Assembly: GCF_029633865.1 (NCBI RefSeq)
Contig: NC_079222.1
Coordinates: 28,334,166 to 28,398,165 of the forward strand
DNA: 64,000 nucleotides
Direction: 5' to 3'
From: Lampris incognitus
Taxonomy: Eukaryota > Chordata > Actinopteri > Lampriformes > Lampridae
The position numbers and the translations under genes are program-made. The notes under the pieces were generated by a model, which searched no databases, was not told where the DNA came from, and saw nothing but the letters and a program-made list of their open reading frames with translations. Each line of letters opens with the position of its first letter. Position 1 is the first letter of the stretch. This document shows positions 51,840 through 63,566 of the stretch, one piece after another.

Positions 51840-52702
51840 TGCAGCCAAGTTGTTGGCAAATTATAGCGTCATGGCTTCACTGGGGGGGGGGGGGAAGAGG
51901 GGAAAGAGAGAGAGAGAAGAGAGGAGCTACTGTGAAAGGTTGTAGGCAAGTCGAAATGTTGTTGTGTTCTTAATCTATGGGGTTATTTTCTACAGATTGC
52001 TCTCATTTGCTGAGTTTATTTTGGACAGCTGTCTTTAGGTATTTGATGTTTGCTGTCCAGTGTTTGTTGTGCTGAATTTCTTCATGGTGAATTCTGCAAA
52101 GAAGTGCGACAGAAAAATTCCAAATGTTAAACATTGTCCTTGTTTCCCTTGTGTTAAGGCAGAGAGCCAGAGCACAAGAATGTCATTGTGTTCTAAATAC
52201 CTATGACAATAAACTTGAGATTGAACTTGAACACAATATAATATTACAAAAAATAGGCAAAATGTACAGCTTGACATAGTGCCAGTGCAAACTTTCAAGC
52301 TGGGGCTTAACCTCGTCCTTGGCACTCCGCTTGTGGCCAGTTAGGTGTATTACCATTTATTTCCAACTAAAACCCAGGCCACAGAGAAGCGTCATTGGTT
52401 GCTGAAGGTTACTTCTCATCAGTGTTCACTTCTACTTTTTGAGCAATGATAACCTGAAAATTTAAAAGGAATTTGAAGCTTCAGGTTTCAGTGGAGTGGA
52501 ACCTATTGCCCTAAATACAAACTACTCTGACTTCCTTCCTCTAGGAAAAATCCTCCCCGATGATAATGAAGACCCATGGACTCATCATAATCGAGACAGA
52601 CCTTGTTCGATCACATGCAAATCCTGTTTAGGCTATATGTCCAATATGGTGACGTGATTTATACCATTTATAGTTCCATTACTGTGCTTTCATGTAGCAG
52701 CG
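51838..52702. other. intergenic; repeat-tail-like 'gacaataaacttgagattga' at about 52204
   Basis: 52035-52240 ends in a phrase like common retroposon tails ('ttgagattgaacttgaac'). The rest is unassigned. Confidence 0.35.
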
Positions 52703-52967
52703 CTGGTCCATGAATACTGGGATGGCATCCAGCGCTTTACCTGTGCCCCCATCCATAGGATTAGTGGTTGTGTCAGGAAGGGCATCCGACATAAAAGCTT
52801 GCCAAATCAATATGCGGATTGACAAGACCATACCAGGTCGGTCAAGGCTCCATACTGGATCGGTCAAGGCCGCCATTGGTGCTGTGCCCTCACAGGGTAC
52901 CAGTGGAAACTGTAAAATCCATAGCAGTGACCCCTGAGAAACAGGGAATAAGCCGAAAGTAGAAGAA
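52703..52967 (+). mobile_element. SINE-like repeat with LINE-type tail (family C), copy 2
   Basis: Same word order as 22970-23230, with an extra partial duplication ('ggtcggtcaaggctccatac' then 'ggatcggtcaaggc'). It ends 'cagggaataagccgaaag' and 'agaagaagaag'. Confidence 0.75.
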
Positions 52968-53319
52968 GAAGACTGTGCTTTCATGTGTCAATTAATCTAA
53001 AGTGAAGTTTACTTTTTGTGGTACACTGATGGAAGAGTTCTTGTGGTCTAAATACCTAGTCGGACGGGATAAGTTTTCTGGACAATATCTGTGAAGTAAT
53101 TATCATCACGAGGCATTTGTAATGTTAATGACAAATTCACAAGAGATCTCCTTAATCAGTCTCTGAAATTACAGAGGTGGGAGTGCTGTTGTCTAACCAA
53201 AAAGTCTCAGTACTTCTTATGTTGCTTCCGGAACTGATCAAGGCCATACTTTTTTCCCATCCGTAGTCCGACAAATTAAATTATTGACTGCCTTGTTCAG
53301 CATGAACTAACTTTAGCCT

Positions 53320-53430
53320 AATCCTAACATTAACCATAAATATAACCACTATCAAACCTAAACCCTAAATTTAATCACTATGTAAACTTAACCCTAAACC
53401 CAAATCTTAATCCTAAATGTAACCACCCAA
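53320..53430. repeat. degenerate (CCTAAA/CCCTAA)-like repeat
   Basis: Loose repetition of 'cctaaccctaa'-type words ('aaacctaaaccctaaattt', 'cttaaccctaaaccc'). Telomere-like but decayed. Confidence 0.55.
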
Positions 53431-53559
53431 ATTTGTGGAATCTATTGGAATACGCGTCACTTAACTTTAAAAAGTAACTGTAGGTTGTAAAAAGCTGCTT
53501 GTACAAACGACCTATGGGGTTGTTTTTTGGTGGAAGACAGTCTCTTCTACCAGAGGGCC

Positions 53560-54290
53560 TGGGAATATGGAAATATGCAAAATCAGGGGGGCTAGCCTCA
53601 ATGAAGGGAACATTTTCCCCTGGGGACAGCCATAAAAAAGTCCATGTTATTAGAATTAATAAAATCGTTAATGGTAAAGGACTTATTACCCAGAGATCTC
53701 ACATTCAAGAGGCCAACATTGTTTGGTGTCAAAGCAGAATCAAAACCAATGGCAGTACAACAAATGGGATGCAAATTGCAGATATTTGCTCCAGATATTC
53801 GGTTGTTGTTGTTTCTACTATTAGATACGTTGTGTGGATGAGAGGCACGGTGCCTAATAATTGTCTGTATGGACAAACTCCCAGCGAGAGGGTCAATGAC
53901 AGATGAGGCCAGCGGAGGGAGTCAGTGGGCAGAACAGTACTGTCGAGTGCCAACGCAAGCGGAAGTGGAGACTGGGAGGGAATCGTGGGATGTAAACGGC
54001 CAGTCATATGGAGAGGACTGTACAGCATGCTGCAGGCTGGCCGCTAGCATCCGGCTACCCAGCCTGTTTGGGTGGACTCCGTCAGAACTGAAGGAGAGAC
54101 GATCCCAAATCAGATTAAAATGATCAATAAAACCACTTGCAGTAGACCTATGACAAAGAGCTTTTATCCCAGAGGGTGGAACATCAACCCATCCATCCTC
54201 TCTCTCCTGCAGATTTCTGGACTGCAAGTAAGCATCAATGTTTTCGACCAGGCTTATACCGAATGCTGAAGTCATAGATCGAGAGTGCGG
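53560..54290 (-). mobile_element. LINE fragment with SGNH/esterase-like end and endonuclease start
   Basis: On the minus strand, 54275-53922 encodes '...RLSFSSDGVHPNRLGSRMLA', with the D-x-x-H block of SGNH hydrolases seen in esterase domains of CR1/L2-group LINEs. 53730-53640 encodes 'NVGLLNVRSLGNKSFTINDF', the typical start of an AP endonuclease. The two lie in the order expected for such an element but in different frames. The rest of the endonuclease and RT is missing. The esterase reading rests on a single motif. Confidence 0.6.
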
Positions 54291-54299
54291 CTAGCCACC

Positions 54300-54960
54300 T
54301 GTGGCCTGTGGCATAATCCTGGCAGTTGTCATGACATAATTGAGTGGGTTATTATCTGTTCTCACTGTAAACTTGGCACCATACAATTAGCCATGGGACT
54401 TATTGACTACCACCCATTTCAAAGCTAGAGCTTGTAACTGGTGGAGTGGATACTTTTACTCTGCCTGGCTCAACTTATGGCTGGTGAAGGCAACTGGGCG
54501 GAGCCCCTCAGGATACTCTTGAGTCAGCATGGCTCACAGCACGTTCATGCTTGCATGTACATGCAGGATGTAAGGCTTTGTTGGGTCACCAAAAGCCAAG
54601 ACAGTTGCATCGATGAGATTGTAGATGATGTGGTAAAAAGTGATCATCACAAGCTGGGGTGCAATGATTACTGAAAGGCTCTGAGACCTTGATGTAGCAC
54701 TCTTTCTTTTCTTTAATGGCATCATTCTTTTTCCACTGAGCAGGAGGGTATTCTTCGCTTATTTCTGTCAGAATGTGGACAATGGCAGAATAATTCTCAA
54801 TGGACCACCGATAGTATCCACAAAATCTCAGAAAGGATGTTAGGGAATTTAGGTCAGTGGGTTTCTTCCAGTGGGGGACTGCTCTCACTTTCTCAGAATC
54901 AGTTACAGCACCGGAGGCAGAGACAACGTGCACTAAGAACTTCACTTTTGGTTGGCAGAA
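54300..54960 (-). mobile_element. Ty3/gypsy-type retrotransposon pol fragment (end of RT, RNase H)
   Basis: The minus strand from about 54950 gives 'FLVHVVSASGAVTDSEKVRA', then 'LTSFLRFCGYYRWSIENYSA', the RT thumb/connection of Ty3/gypsy pol. Near 54590 an RNase H start ('GDPTKPYILHVHAS', with His where Asp is normal) follows. 'RTDNNPLNYVM' lies at about 54350. Several stops and frame changes. No LTR or other genes nearby; an isolated dead fragment. Confidence 0.75.
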
Positions 54961-55248
54961 TTAACCTTTCACAAAGTCCCACCCCTCTTAGTTACTGTTG
55001 CTACGCTAGTCAAGGTTTTCAGAACCATTCAGGAAGGAAAACGCCAAAACATGAAGGAAGAATTCAGCACATTCCCAGAGAAAATAAGTGATATATTTTG
55101 AAGAAATTCCTCCTTAATATTATCCTATGCAAGGCAGAAAGGGTTACAGTATGCAGTGGGGGGGGGGATACATTCGGAATATTAAAATAAACACCAAAGG
55201 GGACCTGACTGTCCTGAGACCCAGGAAAAATAATGTTGTTTAATTTCT

Positions 55249-55281
55249 AATGTTCAGCATTTGCCCCAAATGCTGAACATT
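55249..55281. repeat. 14-bp perfect inverted repeat, 5-nt loop
   Basis: 'aatgttcagcattt' and its exact complement flank 'gcccc'. No neighbouring gene to relate it to. Confidence 0.85.
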
Positions 55282-55454
55282 CTAAGGTTGATTTTCCTGA
55301 GCTTTCGCACCGCGAATAAAGGCATCAGCCAATCACGTTGTGCAGAAGAGACGTTATGTCACAACTCCTATTGTCAATGGTGGACCTGTTGATCGTTTGT
55401 GTTTCTCATCACCCTGTATTGTACGACAAAGGAAGGACACAAAAATTATAAAGA

Positions 55455-55645
55455 GGGGGAACTGGGGGGAATAGCGTGATCCTCCCACGTGCTATGTCCC
55501 CTGGTGAAACTCCTCACTGTCGGGTGAAAAGAAGCAGCTGGCGACTGCAGCCCTCCCCGGATCAGCAGAGGGCGTGGAGCAGTAACCGGGACGGTTCGAA
55601 GAGTGGGGTAATTGGCCAAGTACAATTGGGGAGAAAAGAAGGGGT
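55455..55645 (+). mobile_element. tRNA-derived SINE (family A), 3' half
   Basis: It starts inside the family body ('gggggaactggggggaatag') and ends with 'acaattggggagaaaagaag'. The head with A and B boxes is missing and one internal block is deleted. Confidence 0.8.
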
Positions 55646-55661
55646 AGGATGGGAGAGATGT

Positions 55662-55723
55662 GAGACGTGACAAATAACCAACACGAAAATGCAAAATTTC
55701 GTGTCGGTTATTTGTCATGTCTC
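55662..55723. repeat. 27-bp imperfect inverted repeat abutting a SINE end
   Basis: Arms 55662-55688 and 55697-55723 ('gagacgtgacaaataacc' and complement) have two mismatches and an 8-nt loop. It lies about 20 bp after the truncated SINE. Confidence 0.85.
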
Positions 55724-55888
55724 CGGTGTCTAAAGGCCTATAGACGTCACAGTAGACCTCACTGTTAACTCTCACCTTTCACAGTTTTGTTGTTTAGCCA
55801 TCAAAGCTACATGTAAGTAGACAGCTAAAAGGGATAGTTCACTTGAGAACACTTTTGCATTTTGTTTTATATGTCCATCCTTCTAATG

Positions 55889-56082
55889 CAGGGGTGGCCA
55901 ATCTTATCTACAAAGGGCCAGAGTGGGTGAAGGTTTTTGTTCCAACCAAGCAATTACACACCTGTGTGTCCTAATCAAGTTCCTCAGCAAATACTCTACT
56001 AGTTGATAAGTGGGATCAGGTGTGTAACTGTTTGGTTGGAACAAAAACCTTCACCCACACTGGCCCTTTCTGCCCACCCCGG
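55889..56082. mobile_element. 194-bp non-autonomous hAT-type element with 8-bp target duplication
   Basis: 'ttctaatg' occurs at 55881-55888 and 56083-56090. The ends are inverted: 'caggggtggcca' on the left and 'cccaccccgg' on the right. Inner arms 'gtgaaggtttttgttccaac' (about 55928) and its complement (about 56034) fold back. 8-bp duplications and CAGGGGTG-like ends are typical of hAT. No transposase. Confidence 0.85.
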
Positions 56083-56090
56083 TTCTAATG

Positions 56091-57439
56091 AATGTGGTGA
56101 CATTTTTTTCCCCTCATCAATTGTTCCATTAGATTCAAAAATAAAATGTTGGAATGTATTTCCTGGAACACACCTCTGTAGATTATCCTTCAATTTTTGC
56201 ACTGGTTAAAAACCTCAGAACCCTACATGTTGGTTTTGGCCCATCTCATCTGAGTCCTCCTCATCTCAGCTTTCAGCCTTTTCTGTCTCATGCCTTCTCT
56301 CTGGACACTCATCCTCTGATAAATCGATGCCAGAATCTCCCTCAGTGATTCTATTTAGAATCCTACTGAAAAAAATGAGATAAGTACAAAGTCCTGATTT
56401 CCACCACAGAGGACATTTATACATTAGCGTTTTTCAAATGAAAATAAATAAGCGCAGCTCTGAAAACTCGCTCAAATATTCCTGAGATGCTTACTTACTT
56501 GAAACAACCAAAATATAACATTAAAAAAGTATTATTTATGAATATCATGCTTACCTTTCTTTTTTCCATAAAACACACTTACTGAGATGGCAGCCATTGT
56601 GGAGACAGTCAAAGGCACGTTACCCCCCCCCCTCACACATACACACACATGTGACATAATTTTAAAGGCACTGTTGTCCTCTTTAAGGGACAACAGGACT
56701 TAATAGAGTGGCATGTATAGTATGAGAGATATGAGCAAAAACGCTATGTCCACTACAGTGGACAAAAATGAATTGCCGGGTCGCAGGAGGAAACTTACCG
56801 ATCGCAATCAAAGAACGAGAATCCCCATCAACTTATTCTAAAACACACCCAAAATAACATGTTGACCAGTTGTGCTCTTGAATTGCAGGTTAAGTTAAAT
56901 ATTTCAGCCATTTTTGGAAGCTTTTTCATAATGTAAACATCATCATATGCAAATCTGCAGTGCCACACTTGCTGAAGTTAAAGCTACGAGTGACACGTCT
57001 AGCAATGCTGTACAACGAATAAATGAATGAATAGCAATAAAGTTGAACAGGCACAATTCATGTTTAAACTTCTAAAATTTGACCCTGTGGCAAGACTGGT
57101 GCCACTGGAAGGTTTTCAGATGGAGGGCCAGACACAGGTTAGTTGGTTTAACACAGGCATTTTATTTATGCAGGTTTCTGTCTCTCTTTTCCTGCACGGG
57201 CTGATGAGCCCTGGTGCTGGAGCCACCTTGTTCTTTCAGAGCTGAGATCTGGCATCAATCCTTTCTCTATCTTTCTCTCGTGTTTCGATGTGTTCACCTT
57301 TGTGCTTGTCAGTCAGTGTCAGCCCAGGACCCAGTCTCACTGCAGAATATAAAGGGCAGTTTGTTAGTTGCCACACTTGAGGCCAACTAACCAACTTAAC
57401 TGTGGTTTTGTTTATGCCTAACAAAGATCACAGGACAAC
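56091..57439. other. intergenic, nothing recognised
   Basis: No coding, RNA or repeat signature was recognised. Confidence 0.45.
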
Positions 57440-57464
57440 TATGTCCCCACAAATTAAGTCAAGT

Positions 57465-59385
57465 AGAGTCAAGTCAATTTTATTTGTCAAGCTCAATATC
57501 ACAAATTACAAAATGGCCCCAGGGGGGATTTACAACCACACAACATCTCTCCTTAGACCCTTGCATTGGATAAGGAACAGCTCCCTAAAAGAAAAAACCT
57601 TTAACAGAAAAAAATAAGAAGAAGAAGAAACCTCGGGGAGAGCATCAGAGGACGGATAAATGCAATGGATGTTGTGTGTTCAGAATAGAACACGATTTCC
57701 AGAATACAACATTGAAAGATGATAACATAATTATAATACAATGATAAGTTATATGGAGGATGTGATGAGGAGCACGCCAAGCACTCTCCAGATACCACCG
57801 GAGCAACCTAGGCATTGAGCCACGTGACCACCATCACTATGTAGACCTGGCAGGAGGACAGACTACACATGTACACAGAGGAGACTCACATCACATTGTT
57901 CATATACATGGAGGAAGGGACAAGAAAATACATTAGCCACATATCGGAGAGAGAGAAGGATACAACATTGAAATAGGATAACAAAATTATGTGGATTTAT
58001 AAAATACATAAAGAATGTGATGAGGAGAATGCCAAGCAGCATCCAGTGGGCTACCGCCATCACCACGGAGACCTGGCAGGAGGACAGACTACACGTGCAC
58101 ACAAGGGACACTCATATCACACCATTCACATACGTACATGAGAGATGAGACAGGAGAAGGCATCATTCAGAGAGAGAGAATCGACACGTGAGAGAGAAGA
58201 GAACAATTACGATAATAACCTTTTCTCTATAATCTCGTCGGCAGAACAGTGCTTGATAAATTCAATGAGAAAGAAACTGACCCTACATGAGGTACAGGCC
58301 GTGAAATTTAAAGGCAACTAATAGTTTGGATTTGAAAGACACAACAGACTATGATTATCTGATGGCAGCAGGCAGGTTTAGTTCATAAGAACGGGGCCTG
58401 ACAGGAAAAGGCTCTGCCACCTGCTGACTTTGTTTTAACTTTGGGTACACACAGGAGCCCTGCATTTTGAGAGCTGAGAGCACAATATGGAATATATGGT
58501 TTAAGGAGACCAGACAGGTATGATGGGGTAAGCCCATTTAGGATTTTATAAGTCAGCAGACACACCTTGAAGTTTGATCTAACATGGATAGAAAGCCAAT
58601 GAAGGGAGGAAAGAATTGGTGTAATATGGTAACATTTTCTAGTTTTATTTAGTATTCTAGCTGCAGCGTTTTGAACCAACTTAAGACTTTTAGTATTCAC
58701 ATGTGGCAGACCTGAAAACAGCAACAATTAATCAAGTTTGGATGAAACAAATGCATATATAAGTGTCTCTGCATCAGCCATGGACAGGAAAGACCGAATT
58801 TTAGCTATGTTATATAAGTAAAAAAAATTGAAAAAAGTAGTCTTGGTGATTCCTTTAATGTGCTTATCAAAGGAAAGGATGGGATCAAACGTACCACCAA
58901 GATTTTTAGCTGCCACACTTTGTGAAATCACAGAGTTGTGGGGGGTTACTGTTACTTGATCGAATTGGTGTCTGTTTCTAGCAGGGCCAACGAAAAGCAT
59001 CTCAGTTTTATTCGAATTTAGTGACATCCAATTTTTTCACAGCAGACAAGCAGGCCCCTTAATTAGTAATTTGAGTACAATCATCAGCTCTTATAGGCAT
59101 ATACAGCTAGTATCATCCGAATAGCAATAGACATTTATTCCACGACTGTGTATGATTTGGCCAAAAGGCAAAATATAAAGAGAGAAAAATAGAGGACCAA
59201 GACCTGAGCCCTAGGGTACACCATATTTAACATCAGAAAATGTTGATGTAATGATGGCACACTGTGTCCTTTTAGATACTAAGTAGGACTTAAGACAAGA
59301 GAGAGCTAGGCCAGAGACACCAACATTACACTTTATTCTGTCTAATAGTATACAGTGATCAATGGTGTCAAAGGCTGTGGGCTAA
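57465..59385 (-). mobile_element. L2-type LINE, minus strand, 5'-truncated
   Basis: It matches the L2 at 14930-17205 along its length. On the complement: 'AFDTIDHC' (about 59370), a 'YSDDT' box (about 59110), 'NLGGTFDPILSFDKHI' (about 58890), 'LHWLSIHVRSNFKVCLLTYK' (about 58590) and a 3'UTR to 57465. The 3'UTR contains a roughly 256-bp tandem duplication (units near 57704 and 57960). Frame breaks throughout. Confidence 0.85.
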
Positions 59386-59545
59386 CACAGTTCTCCCCTG
59401 TGACCCCTGTCGAACTGTTTAACCTTACAGTAGGAATGAGAAGCTCTCTCTGTTTTCTGGATCCCCTCCCATCCAAACTTGTTAAGGACTGTCTTCAGGC
59501 TCCTCACTCATCACAAAAATAATTAACTTGTCCTTCTGCTCTGGT

Positions 59546-59660
59546 TCCGGTGTGGGAAGATGCCGGCACAAATTCACGTTTGCAGCGGCCTCATCTAGTG
59601 CCAGTGTTGGAAGATGGGAGCGCAAATTCACATTTGCGGCGGCCCCACCCAGTACCTTGC
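59546..59660. repeat. two-unit tandem duplication (about 54 bp) upstream of the gypsy fragment
   Basis: 'aattcacgtttgcagcggcc' and 'aattcacatttgcggcggcc' lie in otherwise similar units ('ggaagatg...cgca/aaattcac'). Its context is unassigned. Confidence 0.65.
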
Positions 59661-59979
59661 ATGCAGTGTCTTTTTTCATGTCTGCGTCTCAGTTTTGTCT
59701 TCGTTTCATGGCTGAGAGTGATGGCATTGGATTGGCTGGGAGAGCGGGACAGGCTAAACTAACTGTTAGCCCATGCAGACCAGCAGTTCCGATAACACGG
59801 AGGGCAGTCTGGAGGCGGCCTCACCTGGTGTTGAATGTTGTGTTTTTGATGTCATCGTGAGGAGTGTGGGGAGGTGTGTCGTGGGTGTCTGGTTGGGAGG
59901 GCTTGGTCTGCTTTGTTCAGTGGGCCCGGGGACCATGGCCTCTGCCTGGAGCTGCGTCTGAGGAGGAAACACCGAGGGC

Positions 59980-61371
59980 AACTATCACCCTTGGCACGAA
60001 GACCGTGGCACTTTAGTATGGTCAGGGCAAGAACAGGCCCAAAGACCAACGAGCAACCACCCAGCAGGCACAGAGCCCCTGTGCATCTCCGCCCCAGCAG
60101 CCCAGATCACCATCCAAGCCGCCTGCCAGTGAAGCGAGGAGGGGTAGACATGCTAGGGCTTTTCCCCATCACTGACTCTGGCAACCACTAAGTCCTCGTG
60201 GCTATAGACTACTTCACAAAGTGGCCAAGCCGGATCAGAGTGCCACCTTGACAATGGAGAGACTGATGGAGGAGATGTTTGCCCACTTCCGAGTTCCTGC
60301 CGAGCTCCACAGTGACCAGGGCCGGAACTTCAAGACCCAGGTCTTCATTGAGGTCTGCTGGCAGCTGGGTGTGAGCAAGACGAGGACGACGCCTCTCCAT
60401 CCTCAAAGTGATGGGCTGGTGGACTGGTTCAACCACACCCTGGCCACCCAGCTTGCCATCCTTGCAAGCTAATGCCAGCTGGACTGGGACAGCCACCTGC
60501 CCCTGATCCTGTGGTTCTACCAGACTGCTGTCCAGGAGTCCAGCCAGTGCATGCCTGCCGCCCTCATGTTTGAGCAGGAGCTCCGGACACCAGTGGGCTT
60601 GGTGCCCTGCCCAAGCCTGAGATTGCCAGGGGAAAAGAAATGGAGTACTTCCAAAGACTGAGGGATTGCCTTCAGTTTCTCCATGACTACACCTGCTGAG
60701 GCCAGGCCAACTCCCGAGCACTGCAGAAGAGGACATATGGCACATGGTGCCTTGTGCAGGGCAGGCTTTTATGGCAGGGGACAAGGTATGGATGTATTGT
60801 CCTGATCGCAAGAAGGGCATTTTCCCCAAACTTCGCAGCCGCTGGCAGGGGCCCGGTGAGGTTGTGGGTCAGCTGTCTGAGGTGGTGTACAGGAATCTCA
60901 TGCCCGGCCGGGGGCACATGGTGGTGCTGCACTAGGACAGACTCTCCCCATACTGCCCCCTTGCTCCACCTGTTGTTGGGGGGGTCAACAGCAGCACCCC
61001 ATGCACCGATCAGTGTGACTCTCCTCTAGCTGCACTTCCTGTGAGCCCTAGAAGGTCCGTTCGACAGCGACGGCACTATGGGCACTCGAGGACGACTGGC
61101 CTCTCAGATGAGGACTATGTAGCAATGGGAGGAGGCGGTCGCTCTGACTGTCGACGGTTGACCACTGGCGGAGTGCAAGGGCTCATGGGACTGTTAATGT
61201 TCGAGTTCGAATTGCTGTTTTAGTGACGTGGTGTTTATGTTTTAGTTGTTGTGATTTTTGTTGTATGTGTACGGTTTTGACTCGGACTGGGTAGAGAACT
61301 GTTTACTGACTGCCTGACCTTAGGACCGTGACTTAGATTGACGTCGTCGATTGTGACGTCGGGGGGGGGGG
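59980..61371 (+). mobile_element. Ty3/gypsy-type pol remnant: integrase and 3' flank
   Basis: Integrase joins element DNA to the host genome. The plus strand shows 'AIDYFTKW' (first catalytic Asp, about 60204), 'LHSDQGRNF' (second Asp, about 60304) and, 35 residues on, 'SDGLVDWFNHT', where the usual Glu is Asp (about 60417). A stop lies at 60188 and another at 60470. C-terminal integrase sequence follows at about 60790-60930 ('RWQGPGEVVGQLSEVVYRN'). The end has a G10 polypurine-like run before an LTR-like start. Gag, protease and RT are not seen upstream. Dead fragment. Confidence 0.75.
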
Positions 61372-61505
61372 TGTCACTGTAATGTGGATTTTGTCAAAAT
61401 AGAAGCCACTCCTGCTTGTCGTGCGGTGTATGGGACACAGGTTTGGCATTAAGAGAAAGCTTGCCTCCATCAACCATTTTTCCACGCAAGCGCACCACAA
61501 TACAC
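61372..61505 (+). mobile_element. start of a 3' LTR (probable)
   Basis: 'tgtcactgtaatg' follows directly after the polypurine-like run at 61361-61371, the expected place and TG start of a gypsy 3' LTR. The far end (…CA) was not found. It may be interrupted by the GT repeat. Confidence 0.5.
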
Positions 61506-61507
61506 TA

Positions 61508-61509
<2 letters not shown>

Positions 61510-61566
<57 letters not shown>

Positions 61567-61567
61567 C
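61510..61567. repeat. (GT)n microsatellite
   Basis: About 28 GT units with one 'ga' interruption. Confidence 0.95.
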
Positions 61568-62504
61568 AGTGAGAAAGAGATTTAAGTAGGAAGTATTATC
61601 TTTATGGAGTTATATTGTACTTAACATATTCATATATTCATAACATTAGGCCAAAGACCCAGTTTGATAGGTTGATAATGCATTATAGTAATGGCTAAAC
61701 TGTTCAACTGTTCTTGTATCTGTAAAATATTTAGGATTTTTTTTTTTTGGACAGTTTCAGAAGGTAAAAATATCTAAGCTTTCACCCCTCAGCTGGAGCA
61801 TGTACGCAGCAAGGCACATTGCCTTATTTTTTTGTATTATTCTGCCATCTTGTGGCTAGTGCCTTGGGGTGTTGCTTGGCTACTTGTGTAATTTCCCAAC
61901 TAACAGCTGTTTCAAAATCCTAAATGATATAAACACACTTTTGCTACTTGCAGAACAAAGGGTTTCATTGCTGCCCTTTTAATTTTTGTGCCTTTTTTAT
62001 TTTATTTGGTTATCTATGTCAGACGTCTGATCAACTTTGACCTCTTATTTGGGAACTTCTGTTTTGATCGTCTTGATCCAAATGAGTCTATGTAATTCCA
62101 CAAACATTGCCTAACAGCAATAACATACTGATACACTGATAAAAAATATTACATATAATTCACTTTTTGATGGCGTAACCAGAGGTCATATTCGGGAATA
62201 AAGAGTAAGCTTCTCTTCCTGGTATCTGTTATTGTGATAGTTTCTGTTCTTCAAACCCCTCCCACTCTCCCTGCATGCTTTTCCTGACGTCTTAGTGTCA
62301 TGTCTTCATTTGCATGGTTCTATGGGCCTTTGACTGTTTGCTTCACTCTATTCTTTCTGATTGTGTCATATATTAATAACATTAATCATAACAACGATAA
62401 CTATTATTATCATTATAGCGTTCATATTAGCAATAACTTAACAACTAGAATGATAATTATATATATAAATTGGTTATCTAAAAGCAGACAGTAAACATTA
62501 CTTT
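61568..62504. other. intergenic, nothing recognised
   Basis: AT-rich, no supported feature. 'cggaataaagag' near 62194 could be in an LTR, unproved. Confidence 0.4.
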
Positions 62505-62850
62505 GTACCAACACGGGGCTCGCCGGTTCGAATCCCCGTGTTACCTCTGGCTTGGTCAGGCGTCCCTACAGACACAATTGGCCGTGTCTGCTGATGGGAA
62601 GGCGGATGTGGGTATGTTCCTGGTCGCTGCACTAGCGCCTCCTCTGGTAGGTCGGGGCGGCTTTTCGGGGGGGGGGGGTAGCGTGATCCTCCCACGCGCT
62701 ACGTCCCCCTGGTGAAACTCAGTGTTAGGTGAAAAGAAGCGGCTGGCGACTCCACATGTATGGGAGGAGACATGTGGTAGTCTGTAGCCCTCCCCGGTTT
62801 GGCAGAGGGGGTGGAGCAGCGACCGGGACGGCTCAGAAGAGTAGGATACT
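62505..62850 (+). mobile_element. tRNA-derived SINE (family A), 5' and 3' clipped
   Basis: Intact B-box 'ggttcgaatcc' at 62524-62534 and family body to 'gggacggctcagaagag'. The A-box region is missing. Confidence 0.85.
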
Positions 62851-63156
62851 TTGTGAGGGTAGAAGAGTAGTGAAGTAAGTAAGTGTCATGCACCAAAGGT
62901 GCTCGGTCTGCACGGGCATTCAACACACTACAACACATAACAGACAAGAGCAATACCATAAATAGAGCAAAAGAACAAATAAAAAAGATCCTCCATACAA
63001 GTCAAGGAATGTCAAACCAAATATGCCATATAATATATTAGGGCTGTGTTTGAGCTTGACACTGTTTCTGGATCAAGCAGAGCTTACAATCAGCGGAGAC
63101 GAAAGGTGAAAAAAAAGTTCAAGAACTAACAGACTCAGTTGAACATGAGCAGGGAA

Positions 63157-63502
63157 CAGTGGCGCCCCCAGAAATTTTTCATCGGGGTGGCCAAATGGGG
63201 CCACTGAAAATCTTGGGGTGGCACACCAAAACCAAAAGCCATGACTGAATTTCGGGAATTCTATGCTGCTGTTGTTAGTATACTGTAGCCGAAAACTGTC
63301 AATATGAGAGTTAAGAAAAATACACATTATTGATTTAAATGAACAGCACCTAATGTGAAATATCAGATAGAAGCATATTATGCATAATCAGAAACATATT
63401 CTGCATATGCGACTCGTGGCTGGGGGGGGGGCAGCGGAGGGGGGCAGGGATAGTATCAGGGTGGCCGTGGCCACCCCTGGCCACCCCTTGGGGGCGCCAC
63501 TG
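63157..63502. mobile_element. 346-bp non-autonomous hAT-type element with 8-bp target duplication
   Basis: Ends 'cagtggcgccccc' and its complement 'gggggcgccactg' are perfect 13-bp inverted repeats. 'gcagggaa' is present at 63149-63156 and 63503-63510. Subterminal 'ggtggcc' words recur at both ends. No transposase. Both the inverted repeats and the duplication are exact, which suggests a fairly young insertion. Confidence 0.92.
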
Positions 63503-63566
63503 GCAGGGAAGTACAGAATATGATGAAAATGTGGAGGAAGGCTTTAATATGGAATAGGGATTGACC

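Noticed and set aside
53320..53430. Interstitial telomere array
   Set aside because: The words are too irregular to call a true (TTAGGG)n array; kept only as a degenerate repeat.
55249..55281. Stem-loop read as a transcription terminator
   Set aside because: This is a vertebrate nuclear sequence with no adjacent gene; rho-independent type terminators do not apply.
60209..60829. 206-residue minus-strand frame over the integrase
   Set aside because: Shadow of the gypsy pol region; motifs are on the plus strand.
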